A stretch of 64,000 nucleotides of DNA from Brachycybe producta (lineage: Eukaryota > Arthropoda > Diplopoda > Playtdesmida > Andrognathidae): positions 1,244,001-1,308,000 of the forward strand of contig JAUPFP010000014.1 in the NCBI GenBank assembly GCA_036925085.1, read 5' to 3'. The position numbers and the translations under genes are program-made. Below, one piece after another: positions 11,787 to 21,160 of the stretch. Position 1 is the stretch's first letter, and each line of letters starts with the position of its first letter. Under the pieces are notes generated by a model. That model searched no databases, was not told the DNA's origin, and saw only the letters and a program-made list of their open reading frames with translations.

Positions 11787-14216
11787 GTGGAGGGAGGAAA
11801 AAGTGGCAGGAGGAAACTGAAATTGAAATGAAAAGAGTAAAAAAAGGAACAAACGACGCGCATGCGCACACCAGAGAAAATGAAAAACTCATTTTCTCTT
11901 TCAAATATAAAAAAGGGGGAGGGGATAATAGTAGCAAAATTAAACTACAGTTTATCACAGGCAAATTGTACCCAGCATTAGAATAATTAGAATAATTTTT
12001 ATATATTAAAAATATAATTCCCACTGCAAAGGATTTAAACCCATGACCAACATAACCATAAGCTGAGACACTAACCACTACACCAACAAGACAAGAACAG
12101 ATTAGATGTTTTGTTTTGTTTTTTACTTTTTCTTGTTTTACTACTAGGAAGAGCACTTTCGTGACAAGCAAACTTCCTCGAGGAAAAAAAAAGCGTGGCG
12201 TTTACAACGCATTTTCAATTAAAACCGTAATTAGTACCCTTATGTGGCATTTTATACATTCAGAAGAAGTGAAAGTCATTTGCAGCTTTTTATATTGACT
12301 GTGTATGGTGAACTTGTGAATGAAATGATGCGCGCGCAGTGCATGTTTCGTTCTGCACAAGTGCGAAGTTATTTACTTTATATCAGACAAACATGTGTTG
12401 AAAAAAAAATAGGCGACGTATATTTGCTCGTAAAACACTAAATAGGCCTACTTTTTTTATTTGATTTTTGCGATGTTGGAATTTAATATGAAATTCATCA
12501 TATTTTTTAAAAAATAAACTGTATTTGGCCAACTTAAAAAAAACTTCAAAGGGTCTTAAAGAGACCGTATTACCTCCAGAAATATATTTTCAAAATATTG
12601 TAAAGAATTATTCAACGATTGTCAAAACGATTTTGAAAATTTAAAACCACCAAACGACGGAAATTAAAATTTTCAAAAACGTCCATGGAAGCATAGCATT
12701 AGCCACTGCAGGTGGCGCCGTTCGGTGGGAGAAAAGCAAAATGAATATCTATAAAGCCACCTTAATGTGGTTCTGGAGTTTGAGGTGGGGTGGGGAGAGG
12801 GGCGGAGCATTTATGCTTTATGTAACTGAAGCAAGTCATAAGTACGCCAAGAGTTTACTCTCGCTGACGGCGTAAACTTTAACAGGGAAAACGGGTGTCC
12901 GAGTTCGGCCCCGCGTTGCGCCCATAAAAAACCACGGAAGCCGGATCTGGGCACGCGGGTTGCCGACATCCGATGCCGTACATCAATAGGCCTTGGACCG
13001 TCACCGCTTTTTTTTTTTAGACAATAAATGCATTCAACTTACATCAGGTAATGAGTATCCGTTAATTCTTGGAAGATAATGGTTAAATCCATGGATGCAG
13101 TATTTTCCTTTAAAGTCTGGCTTTCTGTTAACTGGTTGGTTAGTATTTTTCCAGACTTCTACTTGAGTACATTGTGTGAAATCTCCCATCCAATAGACAT
13201 TTCCTTCAGTTAGTCCTGCTGGTAATTTGCCAATGGAATCTACAACTACAAATTAAGATTTCAAAGAGGTTTTAATTAGATCGGATTCTAGTAATTGGGT
13301 TTTATTTTTGTAGGTTGTATTGAGAGGCTTTCTTAGAATGTTCTAAGCAAAAAGGATCCGCTTGAGTGCTGAACGAGAGACCCTAGAAGTCACAAAAAAA
13401 ACTAAAAATGATTCACGAAGTGATTCCTTGAAGTCATAAAATGCTTAAAAAGTAGAAAGATTCAAGAAGTTTTAAAATTCGAACAAAAAAAAAAATGGGA
13501 GCCAAAAGCGTTTTTCAAGAATTTTCTTTGTTTTTTTAAAAAAAACCGGCCAAAAATCGAAAATTGTTTAAGAATGCAAGTAGATAATTTATTTTGATGG
13601 GTGTAGCGTTAGGTGGCGCCACTAGCCCTCCCCCATAGAAATGTACTGACACTTCTTCAACTCTTGACTCAACTTCTTCCCTTTTTTGTCACGTGGCAAA
13701 CTTTTAATTGCGTCATCGATATATCTACACGTGCTTTCTCACTTCACTTATATTATGTTCTGAGTGTAAGTTTGTCCACGTGCTCTGATAATTAAGGTTG
13801 TTTTGGACGTGGCTTTTAGAGCTAAAAGGAGGCTGCATTCTATTTCAACTAATTGGCGTACGAGTGGAGTTTTTTCTATGGAGCCCTCTATAATTAAGCA
13901 TTTCCTTACTTTGTTTTTGCCAGTATGGTGTCGAACTGTAGGATGTGTGATTTTCACCGTACATGTCTGTAAGATATTGAATGTCTTCGTAACATTCCGG
14001 TGAAACAAGATTTGGATTAATTTTGTAATTTTGAGGCGCTTTTATGAGTCCATTGACATATTTGTTGACACTATCGTAAGAACCATCTTTGAGTTTTGTC
14101 GTTACAACGTATTTAAAGACTTCTTTGACCATACTTTCTTTTTGAACATTTTTCGAGGCATTACAGAAAACAATCACTTGAACAAAAAATATACAAATTG
14201 TCCATTTTGACGCCAT
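2341..14216 (-). CDS. nrf-6-like: Gene A: NRF-6-like membrane acyltransferase-3 family protein, complete, 15 exons, 736 aa
   Basis: Exons in transcription order: 14216-13910, 13245-13043, 11608-11533, 11432-11345, 11270-11146, 9977-9801, 9530-9437, 8831-8742, 8087-7919, 6981-6896, 6027-5914, 5186-5057, 4544-4349, 3566-3424, 2553-2341. They sum to 2211 nt with matching phases. The start at 14216 opens a signal peptide (MASKWTICIFFVQVIVFCNA); an in-frame upstream ATG at 14303 would put the hydrophobic stretch inside. Residues about 60-225 are the NRF domain, with family cysteines in SPECYED, FTQC, KYC and GICLPSTC. A membrane segment follows in exon 5, then the acyltransferase-3 domain (about 270-705) with INGLRAMS, TVDTFF, TWYLNVEMF, ACATGYGG and GRLSF. 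It is the most divergent copy: CH replaces the usual GH, and PWCRS replaces PWGRM. Intron 3 uses a GC donor. The reaction is inferred from family only; an outward or organelle-facing membrane role is likely. Confidence 0.9.
4010..4105. repeat. Short inverted repeat in gene A intron 13
   Basis: GGTGTCTGGC and GCCAGACACC arms, with further pairing inward (GGTGCC / GGCACC), form a hairpin of about 85-95 bp. It is probably a small MITE. Confidence 0.45.
5230..5850. mobile_element. Nested palindromic MITEs in gene A intron 11
   Basis: An inner element (about 5325-5592) has arms GGCCGGGCGCAAATTAGG and CCTAATTTGCTACGGGCC and carries CCAGCAAC / GTTGCTGG internally. It interrupts an outer element rich in TTCGCGAAC and GAGAGCT phrases; the outer part resembles 42500-42720 and 63540-63905. 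Confidence 0.45.
6087..6880. mobile_element. Long palindromic element, gene A intron 10 copy
   Basis: Arms of about 350 bp pair across the element: GCAAAGAGCGCTAGCATCG at the left and CGATGCTAGCGCTCTTTG at the right, then GTCGCGGCGGCAATATG against its complement. Outer ends match GAGGCTACGTCGCAAAATTA. A second copy sits in the same intron of gene C (37556-38355). No open reading frame. Confidence 0.65.
7039..7347. mobile_element. Mutator-type MITE, 309 bp, with 9-bp target duplication
   Basis: Terminal repeats AGGGCTCGGATTTTTATGCA and the complement, internal hairpin around TAGAGG / CCTCTA, no coding. TTTATAACT flanks both sides (7030-7038 and 7348-7356). Target duplications of 9-10 bp are characteristic of Mutator-like elements. 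It lies in gene A intron 9. Confidence 0.65.
7370..7765. mobile_element. Mutator-type MITE copy plus partial copy
   Basis: GGGCTTCGGATTTTTATGCA starts a second copy that ends with AATCCGAGCTCTA near 7662. A truncated third piece with TTAGAGGCTAGTTG and CTAGCCTCTTAC follows to about 7765. Gene A intron 9. Confidence 0.55.
8245..8465. mobile_element. GC-box palindromic MITE in gene A intron 8
   Basis: Inverted arms CGTTTGCCCCGCCC and GGGCGGGGCAAACG, with ATGAGCGTCA and CCAATTAGAAATTGA inside. Relatives at 17535-17730, 21675-21875, 41880-42055 and 50340-50515 share the GGGCGG box and the AATTAGAAATTGATGACG core. Confidence 0.55.
8890..9415. mobile_element. Two tandem or nested Mutator-type MITE copies, gene A intron 7
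   Basis: Repeats of CTCAATCTGTGGCCCAA, GGTTAGAGGCTAGCTA and CATCTAGCCTCTAACC appear twice, and the right end reads AATCCGCGCTCTA. The left end begins AGAGTTCGAATATTTATGCA. Confidence 0.5.
9578..9780. mobile_element. Palindromic MITE of the AAGGCCTTGTTTCCA family
   Basis: AAGGCCTTGTTTCCACTGG at the left pairs with AAATGGAAACAAGGCCT at the right. The centre holds ACAAACGTG and ACCACGTTTGT arms. Other copies at 10133-10318 and 18267-18450. Confidence 0.55.
10133..10318. mobile_element. Palindromic MITE of the AAGGCCTTGTTTCCA family, copy 2
   Basis: AAGGCCTTGTTTCCATTGGG opens the element and CAGTGGAAATAAGGTCTT closes it. Same internal GTGAAAAATAGAAC arms as the 9578 copy. Gene A intron 5. Confidence 0.55.
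10905..11125. mobile_element. Foldback-like element, array copy 2
   Basis: CCCTAAAGACATTTGTCC units on the left are followed by inverted TTTAGGGCAAA units on the right, the last ones as an exact tandem (GAGCAAATGACTTTAGGGCA). It ends about 20 bp from gene A exon 5. Confidence 0.55.
11640..11990 (-). repeat. Dispersed repeat 'R', minus-strand copy in gene A intron 2
   Basis: Read on the minus strand it runs from AGTTTATCAC near 11960 through TATTATCCCC, GGTGTGCGCATGCGCGTCGT and a pyrimidine-rich tract to CATGGGGTTCTTGGATGGGG and TCAAGGTCAAC (complement). Plus-strand copies: 42050-42330 and 50505-50770. An (AG)n run lies at about 11757-11783. Confidence 0.6.
12000..12115 (-). repeat. tRNA-derived SINE-like head
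   Basis: On the minus strand GTTGGTGTAGTGGTTAGTG resembles a pol III A box region and, about 30 nt on, ATGGGTTTAAATCC resembles a B box. It abuts repeat R. No full cloverleaf with a clean acceptor stem is apparent, so it is more likely a tRNA-derived SINE than a tRNA gene. Confidence 0.4.
12548..12700. mobile_element. Partial MITE of the TTACCTCCAGAAAT family
   Basis: AGAGACC...TTACCTCCAGAAAT, then GATTGTCAAAACGATTTT and one unit containing CCAAACGACGG. Matches the left end of the element at 18866-19646, which holds seven tandem copies of that last unit. Confidence 0.5.
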
Positions 14217-14820
14217 TCTTTTCAAATGACTCCAAAAAAAAAGAGTAAGTTGCTGATGAGTGATGACAAATGGATGGGGCTGCATCCGACTATTCCAAGT
14301 CAATTGTTTTAAAAAATGACAAAACTTATGGAAGAGAGGGTGGGCGTTTTCTTTGTACTAGGTGTTTTACGTGTTTTTTTAGTTGTATGCTTACATTGGC
14401 AATAAAACAGCTGTTTTAGTATTGTCCCATATGTATTTACTTTACTGTAAATAAATATTTATAGTCATTGTCTCAATAGCTAAAATATCTATTCTGACAA
14501 TTGTTGTAGAAACCTAGCAAATAAATACAATGGATAGTTATCTCTTTATGATGGAACTTTGGGGATGTTGTTTTATGTTTGTTTGTTAATGGCATATGGT
14601 ATTGTTGGGGGGGGGGGGGGTTTAAAACAATTTTGAATTTGAATAATTACTCATCAAGAAGTTCTGAGAACCTATCGCACTTTGGGCTGGAAGAGTGGCA
14701 CAACTCAACAAAAAACACCTTTTGGGGGGGGGGGGGGGGGTTGGAAATGAGTTTAAAGTTGTGTTGTTTCTATCTCAATCTATTGTAGGAGAACCTAATA
14801 AGCCGATATTTTGAATAATT
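14217..14820. other. Upstream flank of gene A
   Basis: AT-rich with two long G tracts (about 14608-14621 and 14725-14740). Any promoter of gene A should lie here, but no clear TATA box or initiator can be assigned by eye. Confidence 0.4.
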
Positions 14821-15225
14821 AAAACTAGAGGTGGGACATTTGAATCGCGCGAATCTTGAAAAATATTCGAGAATGTTTCAAATGTTTCGAATCCTAACCT
14901 TAAAAAAAAACTGTTAAAAACTTCGGTAAAATTAGTTTTAACTTCAATTGACGTCCAATAGAAGCGTCCACTAACAACGATTGTTGCAATTTCGGTGGTC
15001 GAACCCGGATCACCAATGGATCCACCTTGTGGCTTGACCCTGAGTGCCACATTGTGTTTTTTTATTATTAATAATTTAATATTTAATATTATTTAATTTA
15101 TTTGTATTTTTTTCTTAATGAATAATATACGATTCTTATATGAAGGATTCGAGAGATTCAATGGATTCGAGAACCTTTTAGTATTCGGATTCGAGAAAAT
15201 GTAGGATTCGTCCCACCTCTAGTTA
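14820..15225. mobile_element. hAT-type MITE (TAGAGGTGGGAC ends)
   Basis: TAGAGGTGGGAC at the left and GTCCCACCTCTA at the right, flanked by ATTAAAAC and GTTAAAAC (7 of 8 identical), an 8-bp duplication as for hAT elements. Internal ATTCGAGA-type phrases recur in both orientations. The middle contains a GGTTCGACC pol III B-box-like word of uncertain meaning. Confidence 0.55.
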
Positions 15226-16089
15226 AAACGGTTTTCGCATTTGAAAATCTTAGCAAAGTAAGCCAGGAATCGTCTCTTAATTTGAAACTCATTTTCCCTC
15301 CAAAAAAAGTGTTTTTTTTAGTTCTGCCACGCTTCCTGTCGAAGTGCGCTTATAACTGAGAAATTTTGTCCAAAAAACAGCATAAGAATGCTTTGTTCTT
15401 GTTGGAAATAACTTAAATTAGTTATTTTGATTAGACGTCTTCTTCATTGTGCTTGACATTTGTAAGTTTCAGTTGGAGAAGGATTTTCGTGGCTTTAATT
15501 GTAGTAAAATTTGAACTTGTCTTAGAAGGGAAAATCAATCACTTGAGGATATTTTTCATGTTTGATATCTTTTAAAATAAGCTGTTTATGTCGGTTTGAA
15601 CTAAAAACGATTGTTCTCAACAAACGTAAGCATTCTGCTGAGGTACCTGACAGGGGCGTAGCTGGTGACCCACAGCCCCCACGACTGCTTCGGACATATA
15701 AGGTTTGAAGGGCACATTTTGAGGGCGCAAAGGGGGAGCAATGTTTTAAGCAGCAGGGGGTGGCGTGGGGGGGGGGGGGTCGAGCGGGACTTGGAGAACT
15801 TACCTTTATTCATTAATTATTAGTAATTTATTACCTTTATTCATTATTCATATAGATCTACTGTATACAAAAATCAGACAACTGCTCGTACAGTAGTTTG
15901 AGGAAATGCTTATATTACGAGAAAGTATACTCAGTTGGAGTAAATATTCACGCATTTAATTTAATATCAAGTTGAGCAACTGCTTAAAAAACTTGATTGA
16001 ACAAAGAGCAAATACTCAATTTTATTCATACCACATGGAAAAAGAAGACCAGAAATATTCATATGTTCTAGAAAAGGTTCTTGAACACT
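15226..16089. other. Gene-free stretch with a hAT-end-like fragment
   Basis: A fragment near 15650-15780 starts CAGGGGCGTAGCTGG, a common hAT terminus, and includes a long G tract. The rest is AT-rich with no exon-like sequence. Confidence 0.4.
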
Positions 16090-16365
16090 GAATAGGTTGT
16101 TGAAAAGGTTCTTGAAAAGGTTCTTGAAAAGGTTCTTGAAAAGGTTCTTGAAAAGGTTCTTGAAAAGGTTCTTGAAAAGGTTCTTGAAAAGGTTCTTGAA
16201 AAGGTTCTTGAAAAGGTTCTTGAAAAGGTTCTTGAAAAGGTTCTTGAAAAGGTTCTTGAAAAGGTTCTTGAAAAGGTTCTTGAAAAGGTTCTTGGAAAAG
16301 GTTCTTGGAAAAGGTTCTTGGAAGAGTTCTTGGAAGAGTTCTTGGAAAAGTTCTTGAAAAAGTAT
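16090..16365. repeat. 12-bp minisatellite (TTCTTGAAAAGG)n
   Basis: About 16 near-perfect 12-bp units followed by 13-bp and shorter variants (TTCTTGGAAAAGG, TTCTTGGAAGAG). Because 12 is a multiple of 3 it makes a false open frame of repeated KRFL. Confidence 0.9.
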
Positions 16366-17177
16366 TAGAAAAAAAATTACATTAATTCATTACACTTTAT
16401 AAATTACTTTCCGATGCGGTGGTTTTTACAATATTTGTAAATTTTTGCAAGATATTACCTAATTCGTTGAAAAACCCGATCTGCTTACATTCTAAAAAAT
16501 TTCCGTCAACATTGTGGTGCGTCATTTGTTTTTCCAAGTACATTTTGCATAAACCATGTGCGTCTGTACGTCTTCGGTATACATCCGTTTGCAAACATGT
16601 TTTATTTGATTGCATGTGACAAATAGCATATAGTTCGTCATGTAAGTATTTATTAGAAACATAAGAAGAACTTGTACAAATGGACTCAACAATGATAATG
16701 CAACAAAATGGCAAACAGTAGATCTAAAATGGAAATCAATCATATTACTATATGCTGTATTTAGGTCATGATTCGCGGCAATGTCTGTCTGTCTGTATGT
16801 ATGTGTGTGTGTGTGTGTGGGGGGGGGGGGTCAGTTTGCAAGAAATTCTGGAATTGATTGATTGCAATCTGCACATTTCCGTATTCATCGATTTATTCAG
16901 CAGTGTGACGTTGACATCTGTAGCTGAAATGTCACAACACTGAATAAATCATTGAATATAATGTGTTCTCTAAGGGAGTAATGCCCAATGCTATATGACA
17001 GTCTAGTAAGCTAATTGCAGTTGTACTAATTTGCATTAAGTTGAATGAATTAGGTTTGGTTTATACTTGGAGTGGAGGTTAAAGTGCTGTACTGAAAGAG
17101 CTATAAGCAAAACAGGTGCGTAGTTATGAACCAGCAGCTTTAGCGACTGCCGGAGGGTGGGGAAGGACGAAGGAGGT
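16366..17177. other. Gene-free stretch
   Basis: AT-rich, with a (GT)n then G-tract at about 16800-16830. Apart from a weak hAT-end word near 17113 I see nothing identifiable. Confidence 0.4.
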
Positions 17178-17187
17178 TTGGAGGGCG

Positions 17188-17400
17188 CATTTTCGACAGG
17201 TAATTAGAAATCGGGACGAACAGAAGTGGGCTCCGCCCTTTTTGTGACGACTGGCAACTTCTAATTCTTTTCTTGTGTAGTTCGACGTTGAAAAGGGCGG
17301 AGCATGCGACGTGACTACATAACCAACCAGTTAGAAGTTGCATTCGTCATAAAAAGGGCGGAGCCAACTTCTGTTGGTCCCGATTTCTAATTGCCTGTCA
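17188..17400. mobile_element. hAT-type MITE (ACAGGCAATTAGAAATCGG family)
   Basis: Ends ACAGGTAATTAGAAATCGGG and CGATTTCTAATTGCCTGT, flanked by CATTTTCG and CATTTTGG (7 of 8). The interior holds TCCGCCCTTTT and AAAGGGCGGAGC arms. Relatives: 19842-20050, 40832-41036, 52890-53080, 55750-55945. Confidence 0.65.
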
Positions 17401-17534
17401 TTTTGGGGGTTCAAAGGGGGCGCAATGTTTTAAACAGCAGAGGGCGCAACCGAGTCCATAACTAACTACTGGCTGAGTAAACTTTTTACAGTCAACTTTA
17501 ACACGAGTCTCTGTGGAAGACGGATGTCCGAGAC

Positions 17535-17732
17535 AGGCATCTGTAGACAGTTTCAGAATTTCTTTGGCTCCACCCTTTTATGAGCGTCATCAATTTCTAA
17601 TTGGTTTGTTTCTGGGTCTGATGTCACATACCCCGCCCTTTTTATTTCTAATTGGTTGATACTTGGTCTGACGCTCATAAAAGGGCGGAGCCAAAGATAT
17701 TCTGAAGCTGTCTACAGATGCCTGTATGCTCG
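17535..17732. mobile_element. GC-box palindromic MITE
   Basis: GGCATCTGTAGACAG and CTGTCTACAGATGCC ends, with GGCTCCACCCTTTTATGAGC pairing to the complement on the right and two CAATTTCTAATTGG-type words inside. Related to 8245-8465. Confidence 0.6.
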
Positions 17733-18266
17733 ACTGGCAGAACTTTCTCATGTTATGCGGATTTTGCTCAAACTGTGAGCACTTGCTTCAGTTTCGTATG
17801 AATAAAAATGAGTAAGTTCTTTGATCAGTATAATGTCCTCGGTCGGCTTTCGGCGGCGCGCTGCAAACGGGCACACATCTCCGATCTGTCTTTGACATAT
17901 ATTATATGCTTTGTGCCGTGTTTGTATTTACATGTCGTCATGTCTTCTGGCACGAGATAGTAAACTAAGAGGGTATCGGCTCCACCCCCACCCTCCCTCC
18001 CACATCGAAATTTGCAGTGCAAAAGCAAATAAAACTTGAAAATGGTTTTTGTTGGAACTGTGACAGAGAAGTGTTGGTCGTGTGATCTCGTGACACAAAA
18101 ACAAAACAGAAAAGCAGGCGGGTACAGGGTACAGCTCATAGTGGGGAAAAGAAGAAGAAGAAAAAAACACAGCACGCACGCAGAAAATCCAACTCGAAAA
18201 GTGAAGGGAAACGAAGGAAGTAACTTTTCGCAGCAAATCATTCAAACTTCTTTTATTTTTTCCCCC
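17733..18266. other. Gene-free stretch
   Basis: Open frames here overlap on both strands and show no family features. A C-rich patch lies near 17982-18000. I see no gene or repeat I can name. Confidence 0.35.
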
Positions 18267-18450
18267 TTAAGGCCTTGTTTCCATTTGGGGCGAAAAAATA
18301 ATGAACTTTTTGAAAATTTCACACCTGGTGAAAAATTGAACAAACGTGGTCCCCGCCTATATGCTAGTGAATGGGCGGAGGCCACGTTTCTTCTATTTTT
18401 CATCAGTTGTGAAATTTTCAAAAAGTTCATATTTTCACGGGTCAGGATAA
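18267..18450. mobile_element. Palindromic MITE of the AAGGCCTTGTTTCCA family, copy 3
   Basis: AAGGCCTTGTTTCCATTTGG, then GGTGAAAAATTGAACAAACG and its inverted counterpart CACGTTTCTTCTATTTTTCA. The right terminus is degraded. Confidence 0.5.
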
Positions 18451-18454
18451 AAAT

Positions 18455-18820
18455 ATGAACGGATGAACATTGGGGGTAACTCGAAAACCCGACAACAGAA
18501 TTCATATAGAATTGGATGAACACTGTATTAATATGGATGAACACGCATTTTAAAGAGATGAACAGAGAGAAATAAAAAGATGAACATACTTTAAAGGAAT
18601 GAACATGGTTTTGAGGGGGATGAAGATGGTTTTACGGGAGATCAACCATGTTTATCACCATAAAACTATGTTCATTCCTTTAATGTATGTTCATCCTTTT
18701 ATTTCTCTCTGTTCATCTCTTTAAAAATGTGTGTTCATCCATATTAACATAGTGTTCATCCAATTCTATGTGCTTTCTGTGTAGGGTTTTAGAGTTACTC
18801 CCAATGTTCATCTGAAGGAA
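18455..18820. repeat. Inverted repeat of GATGAACA units
   Basis: GATGAACATTGGGGGTAACT at the left pairs with AGTTACTCCCAATGTTCATC at the right, and the intervening arms hold several ATGAACA / TGTTCAT words in matching order. The hairpin is about 360 bp with a short loop near 18630-18660. Probably a MITE. Confidence 0.6.
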
Positions 18821-18865
18821 AAACAAGTAAATATAAAAAACTTCCATTTTTTTTTGTTTTTTTTT

Positions 18866-19646
18866 AAAAGACCATTAGAGACCTCCAGAAATTTCTTGTC
18901 AAAATATTGTCAAGATTTACCCAAAGATTGTCAAAACGATTTTTAAATTTTAAAATAAGTCAATAAAACCATAAAAAACTTAAAAATGAAGTGACTTTTC
19001 CTGAGCCACCCCCAAACGACGCCATTTTAAATTTCCAAAAACCAAACGACGCCATTTTAAATTTCCAAAAACCAAACGACGCCATTTTTAATTTCCAAAA
19101 ACCAAACGACGCCATTTTAAATTTCCAAAAACCAAACGACGCCATTTTTAATTTCCAAAAACCAAACGACGCCATTTTTAATTTCCCAAAACCAAACGAC
19201 GCCATTTTAAATTTCCAAAAACGAAAGTCTCCCCCCCCATTTTTGTGGCAAAGGTTGTCACCTCACATTTCCAGAAATCCTTAATGAAATATAGGTATTC
19301 CCTATTCATATTCAACTCAATACAACCTTCCATGTGGGGAATAATTCAAATATTAAATCCATAGTACTTTGAAATGAAAGTAATCGCAAAGTGATCGCAA
19401 CACATCAGAATTCGCTTAGGAGGAGTAGACTTTGGGGAGAGTTTTGTTGCCAATGTCTGTTGTTTGGTGGCGCATCTATCTGATAAAGTTCATTTACATC
19501 AAGTCAACTGATTTTTAATTTTTTTTTATAAATTATATTAATGACTTATTTTAAATTTAAAAAAAATCGTTTTGGTAATCGTTGAATAATTCTTGACAAT
19601 ATTTTGACAAGATATTTCTGGAGGTAATGGTGGTCTGGTCTCTTTA
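18866..19646. mobile_element. MITE of the CCTCCAGAAAT family with an internal 30-bp satellite
   Basis: Left end GACCTCCAGAAATTTCTTGT and right end AAGATATTTCTGGAGGTAAT are inverted. Between them at 18999-19222 are seven 30-bp tandem units (CCAAACGACGCCATTTT then AAATTTCCAAAAA). The partial copy at 12548-12700 holds only one unit. Confidence 0.6.
18999..19222. repeat. 30-bp minisatellite, about 7 units
   Basis: Exactly periodic CCAAACGACGCCATTTTAAA-type units differing by one or two bases. The period is a multiple of 3 and gives false open frames on both strands. Confidence 0.9.
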
Positions 19647-19841
19647 ATATTGCACGTGCTGAAGTGTCTATATAGCCTGTTTACAAGAATAGTATATATT
19701 AAACAAAAACAATATTTTATTTTGCCATCCATGTTTGCCTAATGCCTATAGACATTAGGTGACCGACCAGCGTTTATTGACTCACGTCAATCATTTCATC
19801 TGAGATGTATTTGAAAATGTCCATAGAGTCGCACGAGACAC

Positions 19842-20050
19842 AGGCAGTTAGAAATAGGAGAGAACCTCAGTTGGCTCCGCCCTTGTTATGACGACCGGCA
19901 ACTTCTAATTGGTTGGTTATGTAGTCTGACGTCACATGGTCTCCGCCCTTTTCAACGTCGAACCACACAACAAACCAATTAGAAGTTGCCGGTCGTCCAT
20001 AAAAAGGGCGGAGCCAATTGAAGTTCTTTCCGATTTCTAACTGCCTGTGA
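19842..20050. mobile_element. hAT-type MITE (ACAGGCAATTAGAAATCGG family), copy 2
   Basis: ACAGGCAGTTAGAAATAGG at the left, CCGATTTCTAACTGCCTGT at the right, CTCCGCCCTTGTTATGACG and its inverse inside. No clear 8-bp duplication remains. Confidence 0.6.
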
Positions 20051-20099
20051 TCAGAACAACATAAGAACAAAATAAAATGTTTTCATAAATAGCTTATTT

Positions 20100-20790
20100 T
20101 TAAACTTATGTAGTGTTTCTGCAGTTTCCCCAAGGAGAATTTGAAAGTATGTTTAGAAACTAGAATGGTTACTGGATGGATCACTTAAGGTGGTTTCAAC
20201 GTAGAAACGCCTATCGAACTCTCATTAATTATCCATTTTGTCTATCAGATACAAAATGAAGAGAGACTCAAGTGTTTTAGAAACTAGAAAGGTAGTTCAG
20301 TCACTTAAGTGTGTGTTTTACATTGATATCTTTCAATTTTTCAAAGATATCAACATGAAAATACTCTTAATGAGACCATTACCTACAGAAATTTCTTGTC
20401 AAAATATTGTCAAAAGGTACCCAAACGATTGTCAAAACGATTTGGGCAAAACTTGACAATATTTTTGACGAGAAATTTCTGGAGGTAATTTCCTCTAAGT
20501 GATTAAATTACCCTTCTAGTTTATAAAAAACACTTTCAAGTTTCTCTTAAATTTGATCCTGAAGAGACACGAGGGTAATCAAAAGTTAATAGTGATTTTT
20601 ATGTTGATATATCGTTCAAAATAAACTATTTATAGACAAAAAGTTTAAAAAAAAGTATCAATTTGGATTATTTTGTCAAACTTGACATAAAAAGTTTATT
20701 TTAAAAGATATCAACATGAAAATCGCCTTAAGTGATCGAGCTACCCTTCTAGTTTCTAAAACATTTTCAAGTGGGTTCTTGCGGTTCGTT
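20100..20790. repeat. Dispersed 'AACTAGAAGGGTAGC' palindromic repeats
   Basis: Several copies and half-copies of GTTTTAGAAACTAGAA...GTAGCTCAATCACTTAAG and the inverse CTTAAGTGAT...CTACCCTTCTAGTTTCTAAA, with GATATC...AACATGAAAAT words, interleaved with a TTACCTCCAGAAAT element near 20370-20490. The family recurs in almost every large intron: 10010-10110, 22620-22800, 29390-29660, 35695-36195, 42920-43160, 45710-46400, 47630-48020, 52495-52850. Confidence 0.55.
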
Positions 20791-20984
20791 TACACAATAA
20801 AAACCGAGCTTAACCAATTAGCAAAATAGAATTTATTCAGTGTGCTATGGTGCGTGATCGCATATTTTAAACGATATTCAATCCCGATATTACAATTATT
20901 GCTATAAAAAAACACATTTAAAAATCACATACGAAACGTTCCTAAAACATTGGTAAAATTCTGTTTTAGATTCCATTTTATTTA

Positions 20985-21155
20985 TGGAACTAAGGATCGG
21001 AATAACAAAGACCACTTAATTCGACTACGAAATGAAGTTGAAGGTGGTTGGGCCCTGTGGTTGCAATTCATTTTTTATGGAAAAACTCAAAAGTGGTCCG
21101 TTTTGACGATGACCAGGTTTCATTTTGACGATGAAAAAATGGCCTGTGTGCTAGG
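20985..21155. mobile_element. TTGGCACACA-family MITE abutting the gene B stop codon
   Basis: Degenerate copy with AAGACCACTTAATTCGACTA, GGTGGTTGGGCC, AAAGTGGTCCGTTTTGACGA and GGCCTGTGTGCTA. It ends 5-6 bp from the gene B stop codon (21161-21163 on the plus strand), so it would supply most of the 3' UTR. Confidence 0.45.
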
Positions 21156-21160
21156 GGCCC

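Noticed and set aside
11623..12171. 182-codon minus-strand frame
   Set aside because: Runs through repeat R, a GA microsatellite and the SINE-like head; it is not a protein gene.
14980..15055. GGTTCGACC word suggesting a tRNA gene
   Set aside because: No A box at proper distance and no paired acceptor stem could be found; it lies inside a hAT-type MITE.
16097..16357. Open frame of repeated KRFL
   Set aside because: Produced by a 12-bp minisatellite whose period is a multiple of three.
17825..18458. Long open frames on both strands (138, 105 and 140 codons)
   Set aside because: They overlap each other antisense, match no domain, and partly fall in a MITE (18267-18450).
18960..19284. Open frames on both strands with repeated 10-residue blocks; also CRISPR-like regularity
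   Set aside because: The 30-bp units are directly tandem without unique spacers and lie inside a MITE; the frames are artefacts of the period.
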